Shown: positions 43,476-53,326 of the stretch, piece by piece
Numbering within the stretch: the stretch's first letter is position 1
Layout of the letters: the number at the start of each line of letters is the position of its first letter
NCBI RefSeq assembly: GCF_900141825.1
Contig: NZ_FQYQ01000013.1
Coordinates: 1 to 64,000 of the forward strand
Source: Pseudobutyrivibrio xylanivorans DSM 14809
GTDB taxonomy: Bacteria > Bacillota > Clostridia > Lachnospirales > Lachnospiraceae
Reading direction: 5' to 3'
Length of the DNA stretch: 64,000 nt
Translations under genes and position numbers: made by a program
Notes under the pieces: model-generated
What the model saw: the letters and a program-made list of their open reading frames with translations, nothing else
The model's database searches: none
Told to the model about the DNA's origin: nothing

Positions 43476-45795
43476 TGGTGTTCCCAGAACAGCTCAGCAG
43501 AGCATTCCTTTTGACAGGATGTTTAAGGATGGCATTTGCAGAATAGGCAGCGATTATTATACAAAGACGATTCAGTTTCAGGATATCAATTATCAGTTGG
43601 CACAGCAGGAGGATCAGACGGAGATTTTTGAGGAGTGGTGTAGCTTCCTGAATTTCTTTGATAGTTCGGTTCACTTTGAGCTTAGCTTCATGAATATGGC
43701 AACGGATGCAGAGAAGTTTGAAAAGTCCATTGCCATACCACATCAGAACGATGGATTCAATGAAGTCAGGGATGAGTATACCGGCATGTTAAAGCGTCAG
43801 ATGGAAGCTGGAAACAATGGTCTAACCAAGACCAAGTATTTATCCTTTGGTATTCATGCAGAGTCCATGAAAGCAGCAAAACCGAGACTTATTCATATCG
43901 AGATGGATCTTCTTAACAACTTCAAAAGACTTGGTGTTCAGGCAAACACACTAAACGGCGCAGAACGCTTAGAGCTGATTCACCAGCAGTTTCATATGGG
44001 AGATGATGAGAAGTTCTTCTTCGACTGGAAATGGCTTGTAGGAAGCGGCCTTTCAGTAAAAGACTTTGTGGCTCCTGCAGGACTTAATTTTAAAAATGGC
44101 AGATTATTCCAGATGGGTAATCTCTATGGAGCCATGAGCTTTCTTAGCATCACAGCTTCTGATATCTCAGACAGAATGCTGGCAGACTTCCTTGGTATGG
44201 AGTCCAGTCAGATTGTGACAATGCATGTTCAGTCTGTGGATCAGACTGAGGCGATTAAAACGGTAAAACATACCATTACAGAACTTGATCGAAGCAAGAT
44301 TGAGGAGCAGAAGAAGGCGGTAAGAGCCGGTTATGATATGGACATTATTCCATCAGATCTTGCAACTTATGGCAAGGATGCGAAAGCGCTCTTAAAGGAA
44401 TTGCAGAGTCAGAATGAGCGTATGTTTCTTCTGACTTTCTTGGTGCTTAATACAGGAAAGACAGAGCAGGAACTTGAGAACAATGTCTTTCAGGCAAATT
44501 CTATTGCTCAGAAGCATAACTGCAATCTGGTAAGACTCAATTTCCAGCAGGAGCAGGGACTTATGAGTTCTCTACCTCTTGCCTACAACGAGATTGAAAT
44601 CCAGCGTGGAATGACTACAAGCTCCACAGCTATTTTCGTTCCATTTACAACGCAGGAATTATTCCAGGCAGGAGATGAGGCTTTGTATTATGGACTGAAT
44701 GCCCTTTCCAACAACCTGATTATGGTTGACAGAAAGAAGCTTAAGAATCCTAACGGCCTTATCCTTGGTACTCCCGGTGCAGGTAAATCGTTCTCTGCAA
44801 AAAGAGAAATTGCAAATGCGTTTCTTGTTACAGATGATGATGTTATCATCTCAGATCCTGAGTCAGAGTATAGTGCGCTGGTAAAAAGGTTTGGCGGTCA
44901 GGTTATTAAGATTAGCCCTACCAGCAGTCAGTACATCAATCCGATGGATATCAATATGAACTATTCTGATGATGATAATCCGATTGCCTTAAAGGCAGAT
45001 TTTATCCTGTCTTTGTGTGAGCTTATTGTCGGTGGAAAGGAAGGACTTAAGCCTGTTGAGAAGACTGTCATTGACCGTTGTATTCATCAGATTTATCAGC
45101 AGTACTTCCTGAATCCTGTGCCTGAGAATATGCCTCTTCTTGAGGACCTTTACAATGCACTCTTGAAGCAGGATGAGCCGGAAGCAAAGAATGTGGCAAC
45201 AGCCCTTGAAATCTATGTCACAGGTTCTCTGAATGTGTTTAATCACAGAACTAACGTGGATATCACAAACAGACTTGTATGCTATGACATCAAAGACCTC
45301 GGAAAGCAGCTGAAGAAAATCGGAATGCTAGTTGTTCAGGATCAGGTCTGGGGCAGAGTTACAGAGAATAGAAGCCAGGGAAAATCCACTAGATACTACA
45401 TGGATGAGATGCACCTTCTTCTTCGTGAAGAACAGACTGCAGCTTACACAGTAGAAATCTGGAAACGTTTTAGAAAGTGGGGCGGTATTCCAACTGGAAT
45501 CACTCAGAACGTAAAGGACTTACTTGCTTCTAAGGAAGTTGAGAATATCTTTGAAAACTCTGATTTTATCTATATGTTGAATCAGGCAGTAGGAGATCGA
45601 GCTATCCTTGCCAAACAGTTGAATATCAGCCCTCATCAGCTCTCGTATGTCACACATTCGGGAGAAGGTGAAGGGCTTTTATTTTATGGCAATGTTATCT
45701 TGCCGTTTGTGGATCGCTTCCCTAAGGATTTGGAACTCTATCGTATCATGACCACCAAGCTTGATGAGGTGGCACAGTCTCAGGAGGAGAGCTAA
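43372..45795 (+). CDS. VirB4-like conjugation ATPase (CD1110 family)
   Basis: 807 residues. TTG 43372 is chosen because AAGGAGG (43356-43362) lies nine bases ahead; ATG 43405 is the alternative. The C-terminal ATPase domain has Walker A ILGTPGAGKSFSAKRE (about 463-478), DVIISDPESEYSALV and Walker B STRYYMDEMHLLL (about 670). It powers assembly of the mating channel. It lies immediately before the NlpC/P60 hydrolase gene (next start one base later). Confidence 0.92.
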   Translation: MFLKAKKRDIAMPAGLSRADQKRVRAVIKEAQKNDGVPRTAQQSIPFDRMFKDGICRIGSDYYTKTIQFQDINYQLAQQEDQTEIFEEWCSFLNFFDSSVHFELSFMNMATDAEKFEKSIAIPHQNDGFNEVRDEYTGMLKRQMEAGNNGLTKTKYLSFGIHAESMKAAKPRLIHIEMDLLNNFKRLGVQANTLNGAERLELIHQQFHMGDDEKFFFDWKWLVGSGLSVKDFVAPAGLNFKNGRLFQMGNLYGAMSFLSITASDISDRMLADFLGMESSQIVTMHVQSVDQTEAIKTVKHTITELDRSKIEEQKKAVRAGYDMDIIPSDLATYGKDAKALLKELQSQNERMFLLTFLVLNTGKTEQELENNVFQANSIAQKHNCNLVRLNFQQEQGLMSSLPLAYNEIEIQRGMTTSSTAIFVPFTTQELFQAGDEALYYGLNALSNNLIMVDRKKLKNPNGLILGTPGAGKSFSAKREIANAFLVTDDDVIISDPESEYSALVKRFGGQVIKISPTSSQYINPMDINMNYSDDDNPIALKADFILSLCELIVGGKEGLKPVEKTVIDRCIHQIYQQYFLNPVPENMPLLEDLYNALLKQDEPEAKNVATALEIYVTGSLNVFNHRTNVDITNRLVCYDIKDLGKQLKKIGMLVVQDQVWGRVTENRSQGKSTRYYMDEMHLLLREEQTAAYTVEIWKRFRKWGGIPTGITQNVKDLLASKEVENIFENSDFIYMLNQAVGDRAILAKQLNISPHQLSYVTHSGEGEGLLFYGNVILPFVDRFPKDLELYRIMTTKLDEVAQSQEES

Positions 45796-47442
45796 ATGGA
45801 TGAAGAGAAGAAGTTTACGAAGGAAAGACATAAGAAGAGGGCCTCCGGTAGATATCAGAAGAAAAGCCAGGGCGAGAAGCTGAAAAGTGAAACTGCTGCT
45901 AAGAAGGCCTACGGAAAGAAGTTCCGTCATGGCAAAAAGGACCTGGAACTTACTGCAGAGGAAAAGAAAAAAATTAAAAAGCTTCAGGTACAGGGCAGGC
46001 ATAAAATCCGCCTTGAGGTAGCTGAGAACGTATCCGTTCATCGTCAGATTGACAGAACGAATGAAGATCAGAATGTAGGTACAGAGGCTTTGAATAAGAC
46101 TACAGCGACTGCTGAAAAAACAGTAAGAACACTTCAACAGAGCCGGTATTCTAAGAAACTTCAGAAGGATGTCAAAAAGGGCGCTGAGGAGACCACATCC
46201 ACAAAGGCAGTTCAAAAGAATTACATGAAAAAGGAATTCCAAAGAGCTGCCTATAAGAAATCACAGAAAGAAGCTGCTAATCAGGTTGGAAGCATATCAA
46301 AGAAATTTGTCGATAAGGCAGAAGACCTGGTTGGAAGATTTGCAGAATGGATTCGTGAGAAAATCATGGATAATCCGCTGGTAATCATTATTGCGCTTGT
46401 GATTCTTATTCTGATTCTGATGCTTTCCGGCAGTGCCGGTCTTGCAGGAGGAATGCTTGGTTCCTTCAGTGATACTACAATAGCTACTTCTTATACTGCA
46501 GATGATGATGATATTCGTGCTGTAGAGCAGGATTATAAGACCAAGGAGTCTGACTTGCAGACGCAGGTGAATAACATCCCTACAACGCATCCCGGCTATG
46601 ATGAGTATCGCTATAATCTGGCAGAGATCAACCACAATCAATATCAGCTGGCCGCACTTTTGACAGTACTGTATGAGGATTATACGGAAGTGGAAGTGCA
46701 GAGTAAACTTACTGAGATTTTCAATGCTCAGTATAATCTGACCAGCAGAGAAGTGATTGAAAAGAGAACCAGGACAGAAACCAGAACCGGTCACTATAAG
46801 GATGAGAAAGGGCAGGTGCATTCCTACACTTATACGGTGGAAGTTGAATATGACTGGCATGTACTTGTGACAACACTTACCAATAATACGATGGATTCTG
46901 TTGTAAGAAACATGGGACTAACTGAGGATCAGACGAGCCGCTATGAGCTTTTGTTGGAGACAAGAGGCAATAAGGCATATCTGTTTGAGGGTGATCCTTA
47001 TTCCAATCCCGACCCGGGTGAATATCAGGATTATGATATTCCACCGGAGGCTCTTACAGATACCAGATTCGCCAATATGATTCGAGAGGCTGAGAAGTAT
47101 CTTGGATATCCATACGTATGGGGAGGAAGTAGTCCAAGTAGTAGCTTTGACTGTTCTGGATTTGTAAGCTATGTCATCAATCATTGTGGCAATGGATGGA
47201 ACTATGGCAGACAGACTGCGGATGGTCTTCTGAATAATTGCTGCATCAGAGTTTCAAAAGAAGATGCAAAACCTGGAGATCTTATTTTCTTCCAGGGAAC
47301 CTATGATACATCAGGAGCCAGTCATGTAGGAATCTATGTAGGTAATGGCATGATGATTCATTGCGGCAATCCGATTCAGTACACATCTATTAATACAAGC
47401 TATTGGCAACAGCATTTTTACACATTTGGAAGAATTCGATAG
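45796..47442 (+). CDS. Membrane-anchored NlpC/P60 peptidoglycan hydrolase (CD1108 family)
   Basis: 548 residues. A long basic cytoplasmic N-terminus (about 1-190, rich in Lys) precedes one membrane helix (about 196-222). The outer part includes a repeat-linked region and, from about 430, an NlpC/P60 domain with catalytic Cys in SSFDCSGFVSYV, His in ASHVGIYVG and a third residue in MMIHCGNP. It opens the cell wall for the mating channel. Between helix and enzyme, VIEKRTRTETRTGHYKDEKG may correspond to a wall-binding or assembly domain. Confidence 0.9.
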   Translation: MDEEKKFTKERHKKRASGRYQKKSQGEKLKSETAAKKAYGKKFRHGKKDLELTAEEKKKIKKLQVQGRHKIRLEVAENVSVHRQIDRTNEDQNVGTEALNKTTATAEKTVRTLQQSRYSKKLQKDVKKGAEETTSTKAVQKNYMKKEFQRAAYKKSQKEAANQVGSISKKFVDKAEDLVGRFAEWIREKIMDNPLVIIIALVILILILMLSGSAGLAGGMLGSFSDTTIATSYTADDDDIRAVEQDYKTKESDLQTQVNNIPTTHPGYDEYRYNLAEINHNQYQLAALLTVLYEDYTEVEVQSKLTEIFNAQYNLTSREVIEKRTRTETRTGHYKDEKGQVHSYTYTVEVEYDWHVLVTTLTNNTMDSVVRNMGLTEDQTSRYELLLETRGNKAYLFEGDPYSNPDPGEYQDYDIPPEALTDTRFANMIREAEKYLGYPYVWGGSSPSSSFDCSGFVSYVINHCGNGWNYGRQTADGLLNNCCIRVSKEDAKPGDLIFFQGTYDTSGASHVGIYVGNGMMIHCGNPIQYTSINTSYWQQHFYTFGRIR

Positions 47443-47453
47443 GAGGAAATAGC

Positions 47454-47768
47454 ATGTTTGAGAAATTAGATAAACTTCGAGAAGAAGTCAGGCGCTGTGA
47501 AAAGCGTAGAGATGAAGCCAATGAGCGCTTAAAAGCTGCTCAGGCTAAGCTAAAGGAAGCAGAAGCCAGTCAGATATTATCTGATGTTGGTGCACTTAAG
47601 CTTTCTCCGGAAGAGGTAGCAAAGCTTTTACAGCTTGCTGCAGCTGGACAGCTTTCTGTTCCAACAGCAGAGAATAAGACGGAACCCACAACTACTGAAG
47701 CAAAGTCATCCATCTATGGAGATGATGACAGTGATGATAAGGAGGAATCAGAGGATGAAGATTACTAA
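47454..47768 (+). CDS. DUF4315 family protein
   Basis: 104 residues from ATG 47454 (AGGAGG site). The N-terminal half is a coiled coil (FEKLDKLREEVRRCEKRRDEANERLKAAQAKLKEAE); the middle LSPEEVAKLLQLAAAGQ is a short helix; the tail is very acidic. Found in this position in CD1107-type elements, function unknown. It overlaps the next gene by 14 bases. Confidence 0.75.
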   Translation: MFEKLDKLREEVRRCEKRRDEANERLKAAQAKLKEAEASQILSDVGALKLSPEEVAKLLQLAAAGQLSVPTAENKTEPTTTEAKSSIYGDDDSDDKEESEDEDY

Positions 47769-48561
47769 ATTTAATAAGCGACTTACCGGAGCTGTGGCAT
47801 GTGCTGCAGCTCTTTTTATTGGGATGACTCCCATGACAGCTTTTGCGCATACAGGACCTGAAGCGGAATGTACCTGTGAGACGAAATGCAGTGAAGACTC
47901 TGTAAATGAAGAGTGTCCTGTATGCAAAGAGGACATCTCTTTATGCCAGGGTGAAGAGAAACCTGAAGAACCTGAGGAACAAGAGGAAGAGAAAATGGGG
48001 CCTCTTACACCGGATGGGAATCTTACTCTGGTTGATGATTACGGTTCGGTAGAAGCCGGTGGCAAGCAGTTTATCACTGTTGTTACCAAGAAGGGGAATT
48101 ACTTCTATATCATCATTGATCGTGATGATAATGGCACAGAAACCGTTCATTTCTTGAATATGGTTGATGAAGCAGATCTCTTGTCACTAATGGATGAGGA
48201 TGAGCAGAAAGCGCTCAAGGAATCTTTAGAGAGCGCGGAAAAAGAGGAAACTACAAAGGAAACAGTTGAAGAGACTGAGACCACACCAGAACCTGAGGTT
48301 AAGGAAGAAAAGAAGAAACCGTCAGTTGGTCCAGCAGCTATTGTTGCACTTATTATTTTCCTCGGTGCAGGTGGATACATGGGCTTTAAGTATTTGAAGG
48401 AAAAGAAGCCTAAGAAGGTACAGGCATCACCAGATCCTGATGAAGATTACTTAGAGGATGAAGAGGACGATTATCTTGAAGATGCAAAAGAGGAATCAAA
48501 TGAAGAGATTCCTGAGGCTGATGAAGATACATCGGAAGAATCTGATTCTGATGATGAGTAA
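47755..48561 (+). CDS. DUF4366 family surface protein (CD1107 family)
   Basis: 268 residues from ATG 47755, the start that gives a signal peptide (FNKRLTGAVACAAALFIGMTPMTAFA). A Cys-rich segment (CTCETKC...CPVC...C, about 37-62) and a Glu-rich linker lead to the DUF4366 core (GKQFITVVTKKGNYFYIIIDRDDNGTETVHFLN), then a C-terminal membrane helix (about 198-216) and an acidic tail. The topology is outside-core with a cytoplasmic acidic end. Probably a surface component of the mating apparatus; it belongs to the Tn1549/CD1107 signature set. Confidence 0.8.
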   Translation: MKITKFNKRLTGAVACAAALFIGMTPMTAFAHTGPEAECTCETKCSEDSVNEECPVCKEDISLCQGEEKPEEPEEQEEEKMGPLTPDGNLTLVDDYGSVEAGGKQFITVVTKKGNYFYIIIDRDDNGTETVHFLNMVDEADLLSLMDEDEQKALKESLESAEKEETTKETVEETETTPEPEVKEEKKKPSVGPAAIVALIIFLGAGGYMGFKYLKEKKPKKVQASPDPDEDYLEDEEDDYLEDAKEESNEEIPEADEDTSEESDSDDE

Positions 48562-48625
48562 TTGAATATTTGATTCTAAAGGGCAGTCCATAAGGGCTGC
48601 CCTGATTTGTTTTGGAGGACAAGTT

Positions 48626-48772
48626 ATGGCAAGAAAATCAAGATATATGGGTTACGTGGAAGGGGTAGAGCAGCTTAAGGCAAAGCATGAGAAGCGTAGA
48701 AAAATCGAAAAGGAAAAGTCTCTTACCAGGAAACTGAATCAGTACAAGAAGGAGGTGAGGGAGAATGGGTAA
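48626..48772 (+). CDS. 48-residue basic protein
   Basis: The frame ATG 48626 to TAA 48772 has a TTGGAGG ribosome site and overlaps the following gene by eight bases, the packing of the neighbouring genes. The peptide is highly basic and helical (YVEGVEQLKAKHEKRRKIE...KSLTRKLNQYKKEVRENG), probably a short coiled coil. A GGGCAG/CTGCCC stem lies upstream (about 48580-48602). Similar small genes occur between CD1107- and ArdC-type genes; function unknown. Confidence 0.6.
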   Translation: MARKSRYMGYVEGVEQLKAKHEKRRKIEKEKSLTRKLNQYKKEVRENG

Positions 48773-50099
48773 AACCACAAATTTTGATCCTGAGAAGGCA
48801 GCTGAGCAGCGAAAAGCTGAAATGAAGGATATTACAGAGAGGCTGGAAAAGGGTGTGCAGGATGTCTTTGGTTCAGAGCAGTTTCAAAATTTACTGGATA
48901 CCATGGCTAAGTTTCCGCATTACTCGGTGAATAACAATATCCTTATCATGATGCAAAAGCCGGATGCAACGCTTGTTCAATCCTATACCGGATGGAAGAA
49001 AATGGGACGCTTTGTAAAGAAGGGTGAGAAGGGAATCCGTATCCTTGCTCCGGCTCCTTTTAAGTTGGAAAAAGAACAGGAAAAGGTGGATGAGGCTGGC
49101 AAAGTCATTCTTGATAAAGATGGCGAAGCTGTAAAGGAAAAGGTGGAAATCAATCTTACTGCATTTAAGCCTGTGAGTACTTTTGATATCTCTCAGACAG
49201 AAGGTGAACCACTTCCATCCATCGGTGTAGATGAGCTTACCGGAAGTGTGGAAGGATATCAGACATTCTTTGAAGCAATCAAGGCAGCAAGTCCTGTACC
49301 TATCGGATTTGAGGATATCAAGTCCGGTGCCAAAGGATATTTTCATGTTGAAGATAATCGCATTGCTATCAATAACGGCATGAGTGAGATCCAGACAGTA
49401 AAGACTGCAATTCATGAAATGGCTCATGCCAAGCTTCATAACCTGGAAGCCCAGAAAGATAATAAGCAATCAAAAAACAGTAAAGAGGTTGAAGCTGAGA
49501 GCGTTGCCTATACTGTGTGTCAGCACTATGGCATTGATACTTCTGATTACAGTTTTGTTTATGTTGCAACCTGGTCTCAGGGTAAAGAGATGCCTGAGTT
49601 AAAAGAATCACTTAATACGATTCGTGAGGCAGCAGCTGATCTTATTACAAAGATTGATGCGAAAGTACAGGAGCTTACAGCTGAGAAGGAACCTATCAGT
49701 TTCTATGTAGCTGAATGTGGTGAGTTTCATTCCATGGGTGAGTTCCATGAGAATCTGACCTTGCAGCAGGCAGTAGACATCTATAAGTCGATTCCATCTG
49801 ACAGGATGAATGGTGTAAAGACAATCGGCCTTGTCATCAAAGACGATCAGATTCTTGCTAATGAATATGACCTGGTTGTTGGCAACAGATTGAATATGCA
49901 GGAGATAAAAGATATCCTTCCTGATCTGGCAGAACATCCTCTTGTTGTGAAGGCAGCAGATGAAATTGCAAAGCTTATGCCTGAACTTGAAGGGGTTGAG
50001 AAAAGTGAGTCTGTATCCAAGAAACTGAAGGAGAAGACAAAAGATGTTAAACCTAAAAAAGCTAAGGCATCAAAGAAGAAGGAGGAAGTTGCTATATAA
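48765..50099 (+). CDS. ArdC-like antirestriction/ssDNA-binding protein
   Basis: 444 residues. The N-terminal ArdC domain (FPHYSVNNNILIMMQKPDATLVQSYTGWKKMGRFVKKGEKGIRI) binds single-stranded DNA; it is followed by a metallopeptidase-like motif HEMAHAKLH with a downstream Glu in EVEAESVAYTVCQHYG. Residues about 305-400 (FYVAECGEFHSMGEF...TLQQAVDIYKSIP) form a YodL/LPD-type domain. The Lys-rich tail is basic. ArdC proteins protect entering single-stranded DNA from host restriction. This fits an element that itself carries a type I system. Confidence 0.8.
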   Translation: MGKTTNFDPEKAAEQRKAEMKDITERLEKGVQDVFGSEQFQNLLDTMAKFPHYSVNNNILIMMQKPDATLVQSYTGWKKMGRFVKKGEKGIRILAPAPFKLEKEQEKVDEAGKVILDKDGEAVKEKVEINLTAFKPVSTFDISQTEGEPLPSIGVDELTGSVEGYQTFFEAIKAASPVPIGFEDIKSGAKGYFHVEDNRIAINNGMSEIQTVKTAIHEMAHAKLHNLEAQKDNKQSKNSKEVEAESVAYTVCQHYGIDTSDYSFVYVATWSQGKEMPELKESLNTIREAAADLITKIDAKVQELTAEKEPISFYVAECGEFHSMGEFHENLTLQQAVDIYKSIPSDRMNGVKTIGLVIKDDQILANEYDLVVGNRLNMQEIKDILPDLAEHPLVVKAADEIAKLMPELEGVEKSESVSKKLKEKTKDVKPKKAKASKKKEEVAI

Positions 50100-50115
50100 G
50101 ATAAAATTTTTCAAC

Positions 50116-50144
50116 TACGCTTTTTTGCGTATATGATATATAAT
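50116..50144 (+). promoter_or_regulatory. Operator-like hairpin and -10 before the XRE gene
   Basis: TACGC-TTTTTT-GCGTA (50116-50131) is an inverted repeat placed where the -35 should be, with a perfect TATAAT at 50139-50144. No good -35 is visible, so this promoter may need activation, or the dyad may be the regulator's site. Confidence 0.45.
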
Positions 50145-50177
50145 AAGTCCATGCCATAATTAATTTGGAGGTAGGAC

Positions 50178-50663
50178 ATGGAATTATTTGCTGAGAATCT
50201 AAAGAGATTAAGAAAAGAACGAAATATGACACAAGATCAATTAGCGCATGTTTCTGATATTCCGAAGGGGACAATTTGCAACTACGAGCAGAATCGTGGG
50301 GGCTGCGATCCTTCGCTTCACAATCTAATGGTTTTGGCAGATATTTTTGATGTTACTCCTTACAATCTATATTATGGAGGAAAGAAAGAAATGACTACAA
50401 ATTCTATTTACATGGATGAAATTTTAAGTGAGCTTTTAGAGTTGGACGATGAGGCTATTGCGGAGATTCATGATAGCGAACTCAATGGCGTAAACTTACC
50501 TAAATTGAGTGTTTCAGAAGATGTAATAACTAGCCTTAAGAATCAATGGAACAAAGATGTTGTATATCCTAATCGTGGTTTGTATAAAAATTACATTGAA
50601 CAGACAATTAGAAGATATGCGCAGGACAGGCAAGGTTGGAAAAAGAAATTCGGATTAGATTAA
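50178..50663 (+). CDS. XRE-family regulator within the conjugation region
   Basis: 161 residues. Residues about 6-62 are a Cro/C1 helix-turn-helix (LKRLRKERNMTQDQLAHVSDIPKGTICNYEQNRGGCDPSLHNLMVLADIFDVTPYNLYYG). The C-terminal 100 residues are helical and unrecognised. It has its own promoter region and lies between ArdC and topoisomerase genes, so it probably controls the topB-mob block. Confidence 0.8.
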   Translation: MELFAENLKRLRKERNMTQDQLAHVSDIPKGTICNYEQNRGGCDPSLHNLMVLADIFDVTPYNLYYGGKKEMTTNSIYMDEILSELLELDDEAIAEIHDSELNGVNLPKLSVSEDVITSLKNQWNKDVVYPNRGLYKNYIEQTIRRYAQDRQGWKKKFGLD

Positions 50664-50727
50664 TATTTATCGATTAGGCGTCTTGGAGAAATCCAAGGCG
50701 CTTATTTTATTATTAGGAGGTGTTTAT

Positions 50728-52614
50728 TTGAAATTAGTGATTGCAGAAAAGCCTTCAGTAGCTCAGTCCCTGGCGAGAGTCATTGGGGCTAATCAGAAAA
50801 AAGATGGCTACCTAGAAGGTAATGGTTATATTGTCAGCTGGTGCGTAGGGCATCTGATTGAGCTGGCGAATCCTGAACATTATGATGAGAAATATAAGAA
50901 GTGGCGCAAGGAAGATTTACCGATTTTCCCTGCGCCATTTTCATATCAGGTAACAGCTTCCACGAAAAAGCAGTATCAGGTATTAAAGGATCTCATGAAG
51001 CGTTCTGATGTAGACAGCCTTGTAGAGGCAACTGATGCAGGGCGTGAGGGAGAGCTTATCTTTCGTCTTGTTTATAAGCAGGCAGGATGTAAAAAGCCGT
51101 TTGAGAGACTTTGGATTTCATCCATGGAAGATAAAGCAATCAAAAATGGCTTTGCTAATTTGAAACCTGGCGCAAACTATGATGATCTCTATGAAGCTGC
51201 ACTTTGTCGTGAACGTGCGGACTGGCTTGTAGGTATAAATGCTACAAGATTCTTTTCTACAGTTTATGGTCAGACCTTAAATGTTGGACGTGTTATGACT
51301 CCTACACTCGCAATGATTGTAGAGCGTGAAGCTGAGATCAAGGGTTTTAAGCCTGAGAACTTCTATACCGTTCAGATGCTGGTATCCGGTGTTGCAGTTA
51401 CCTCAAAACGCTTCAAAACTAAGCAGGAGGCAGAGGAACTAGTAGAGAAAATCAATGCAACTGATAATGCGAAAATTTCTAAAATGGAGACCACTACGAA
51501 AACTGAGAAGCCACCACTTCTTTATGATCTGACAAGTCTTCAGAGGGATGCTAATAAGTATTATGGCTTTACTGCTCAGCAGACTCTTGACTATACCCAG
51601 AGTCTTTATGAGAAAAAGCTTGTTACTTATCCAAGAACAGACAGCAGATATCTGACTGATGATATGGATGATAGCACAGCTCGCCTTTGTTGCCTGATGA
51701 AAGAAAAGTACGGATATACGAAGATGGCTCCTGTCCATACAAAGCAAGTGCTAAATAGTAGCAAGGTATCTGATCACCACGCGATAATTCCTACAGAAAA
51801 TGTATCAGAAGCTGATTACTCAGAAATCCCTTCCGGAGAACAGAAAATACTTGGACTTGTAACAGCAAGGCTACTTTCTTCTGTTGGAGATACAGCAGAG
51901 ATTACAGAATATGCTTTGGAAGTAGAATGTGCCGGCGAAGTATTCAAGGCTAAGAGTAAATGCTTTACAAAGCCTGGATGGCACCTTTTGGAAGACTGGA
52001 TTCTTGGTAAGCAGAAAGAAGAGGATGAAGATTCATCAGACAAGAAAGACGCTGGTGGTTCTCACAGCGTTTTAGAAATCTTAGAAACAGATGCATCCCT
52101 TCTATCTGAAGGACGTGAGCTTCCCGCGAGAGATCCAATGGTAAAGGAAGGAAAGACAACTCCAAAGAAACGTTTTACAGAGGACTCTTTACTTTCTGCT
52201 ATGGAATCAGCAGGAGCAAAGGAAACACCTGACGAAGTAGAGCGTAAAGGTCTTGGTACTCCAGCAACACGCGCTGGTGTAATTGAAAAGCTGGTTCGTA
52301 TCGGTTTTGTAGAAAGACAGGGTAGTAAGAAAACAAAATATCTAGTTCCAACTGATAAGGGAACTTCTCTTATTACCGTTATGCCGGAACAGATTCAGTC
52401 AGCATCTATGACAGCTGAGTGGGAACAGAAACTCTTGGAAGTGGAAAAGCAGGATATTGCTTCTGAAGACTTTATGGCTGAGATCAAGGATATGATTGTT
52501 GATCTGATTGAGACTTATGAGCCTGTAAAGGGGGCAGATAAGTTATTTCCACCACGCCAATACAAACAGTATAAAAAGTATCCAAAGAAAGGAGCATCCA
52601 GATGGCAAAGATGA
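50728..52614 (+). CDS. topB: DNA topoisomerase III of the element
   Basis: 628 residues starting at TTG 50728 (TTAGGAGGTG site; protein MKLVIAEKPSVAQSLARVIG). The in-frame ATG at 50683 has no ribosome site. Toprim motifs include EATDAGREGELIF, and the active tyrosine is in YPRTDSRYL (about 305-313). The usual C-terminal zinc fingers are missing and the protein ends with a basic KQYKKYPKKG tail. Conjugative elements carry this enzyme for strand processing during transfer. The next gene overlaps by 13 bases. Confidence 0.93.
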   Translation: MKLVIAEKPSVAQSLARVIGANQKKDGYLEGNGYIVSWCVGHLIELANPEHYDEKYKKWRKEDLPIFPAPFSYQVTASTKKQYQVLKDLMKRSDVDSLVEATDAGREGELIFRLVYKQAGCKKPFERLWISSMEDKAIKNGFANLKPGANYDDLYEAALCRERADWLVGINATRFFSTVYGQTLNVGRVMTPTLAMIVEREAEIKGFKPENFYTVQMLVSGVAVTSKRFKTKQEAEELVEKINATDNAKISKMETTTKTEKPPLLYDLTSLQRDANKYYGFTAQQTLDYTQSLYEKKLVTYPRTDSRYLTDDMDDSTARLCCLMKEKYGYTKMAPVHTKQVLNSSKVSDHHAIIPTENVSEADYSEIPSGEQKILGLVTARLLSSVGDTAEITEYALEVECAGEVFKAKSKCFTKPGWHLLEDWILGKQKEEDEDSSDKKDAGGSHSVLEILETDASLLSEGRELPARDPMVKEGKTTPKKRFTEDSLLSAMESAGAKETPDEVERKGLGTPATRAGVIEKLVRIGFVERQGSKKTKYLVPTDKGTSLITVMPEQIQSASMTAEWEQKLLEVEKQDIASEDFMAEIKDMIVDLIETYEPVKGADKLFPPRQYKQYKKYPKKGASRWQR

Positions 52615-52976
52615 AAAAAATCAGAAAATGGGATGAAGTCACAGGAAATGCAGTAGAGGAACAGATTCCTGAGTCCATTGATCCGATAGAGGATGTTGGG
52701 GCAGGTCCATCCATAAGTAGAAATCATATGCGAGGCATCGAGGATATGGTGGAACAGAATGATAATTCATTTGACGGAATCATTAATAATGTGCCTGCAG
52801 CTCCTGTGCCGGATTTTGCAGAAATCAATGAAAAGGCAGATCAGGAGGATATTATTGCAGACACCAAGGCTTCTGTGATGGAGAAGATAAAAGAGCAGCA
52901 GGAAAAAGTGAAGCTGGCTCCAATACCGGAACCTGAGAAGAAGACTCCTGTGATTTGTCCCTGCAGGGAGATGTAA
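52602..52976 (+). CDS. Small acidic protein of the mobilisation block
   Basis: 124 residues, acidic, probably largely disordered (NDNSFDGIINNVPAAPVPDFAEINEKADQEDI), with a Lys-rich start and the short ending CPCREM. The position between topB and mobC matches the DUF4316-type small proteins of related elements, but I am unsure of the family. It starts within topB and ends three bases before mobC. Confidence 0.55.
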   Translation: MAKMKKIRKWDEVTGNAVEEQIPESIDPIEDVGAGPSISRNHMRGIEDMVEQNDNSFDGIINNVPAAPVPDFAEINEKADQEDIIADTKASVMEKIKEQQEKVKLAPIPEPEKKTPVICPCREM

Positions 52977-52978
52977 TC

Positions 52979-53308
52979 ATGAATAATAGAACGGAGCAGT
53001 TTCATTTCTTTGCAACTCCGGAGGAAGCTAAACTGATTCGTGACAGGGAGAAAGAAATCGGCATCTTAAATGAGAGTGCTTATCTTCGAAAAATGGCGAT
53101 TGATGGTTATCTCATCCAGATGGATTTAAGTGATGTCAAAGAGGCCGTAAGGCTTCTTGGCATCACATCTTCCAATATGAATCAGTATGCAAAGAAAGCA
53201 AATGAAACCGGCAGTATCTACAAAGAAGATATCGATGATATCAGACTTCATCAGGAAGAACTTTGGAAAGTGATGAAGGAAATACTAAAGCGCTTGTCTA
53301 CGATTTAG
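52979..53308 (+). CDS. mobC: MobC-type relaxosome protein
   Basis: 109 residues from ATG 52979 (GGGAGATG site); the in-frame ATG at 52955 lies inside the previous gene. The N-terminal ribbon-helix-helix (TEQFHFFATPEEAKLIRDREKEIGILNESAYLRKMAIDGYLI) is typical of MobC accessory proteins, which bind the transfer origin and help the relaxase nick. The relaxase gene follows in 18 bases. Confidence 0.8.
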   Translation: MNNRTEQFHFFATPEEAKLIRDREKEIGILNESAYLRKMAIDGYLIQMDLSDVKEAVRLLGITSSNMNQYAKKANETGSIYKEDIDDIRLHQEELWKVMKEILKRLSTI

Positions 53309-53326
53309 GAAAGGAGGTGAATGCGC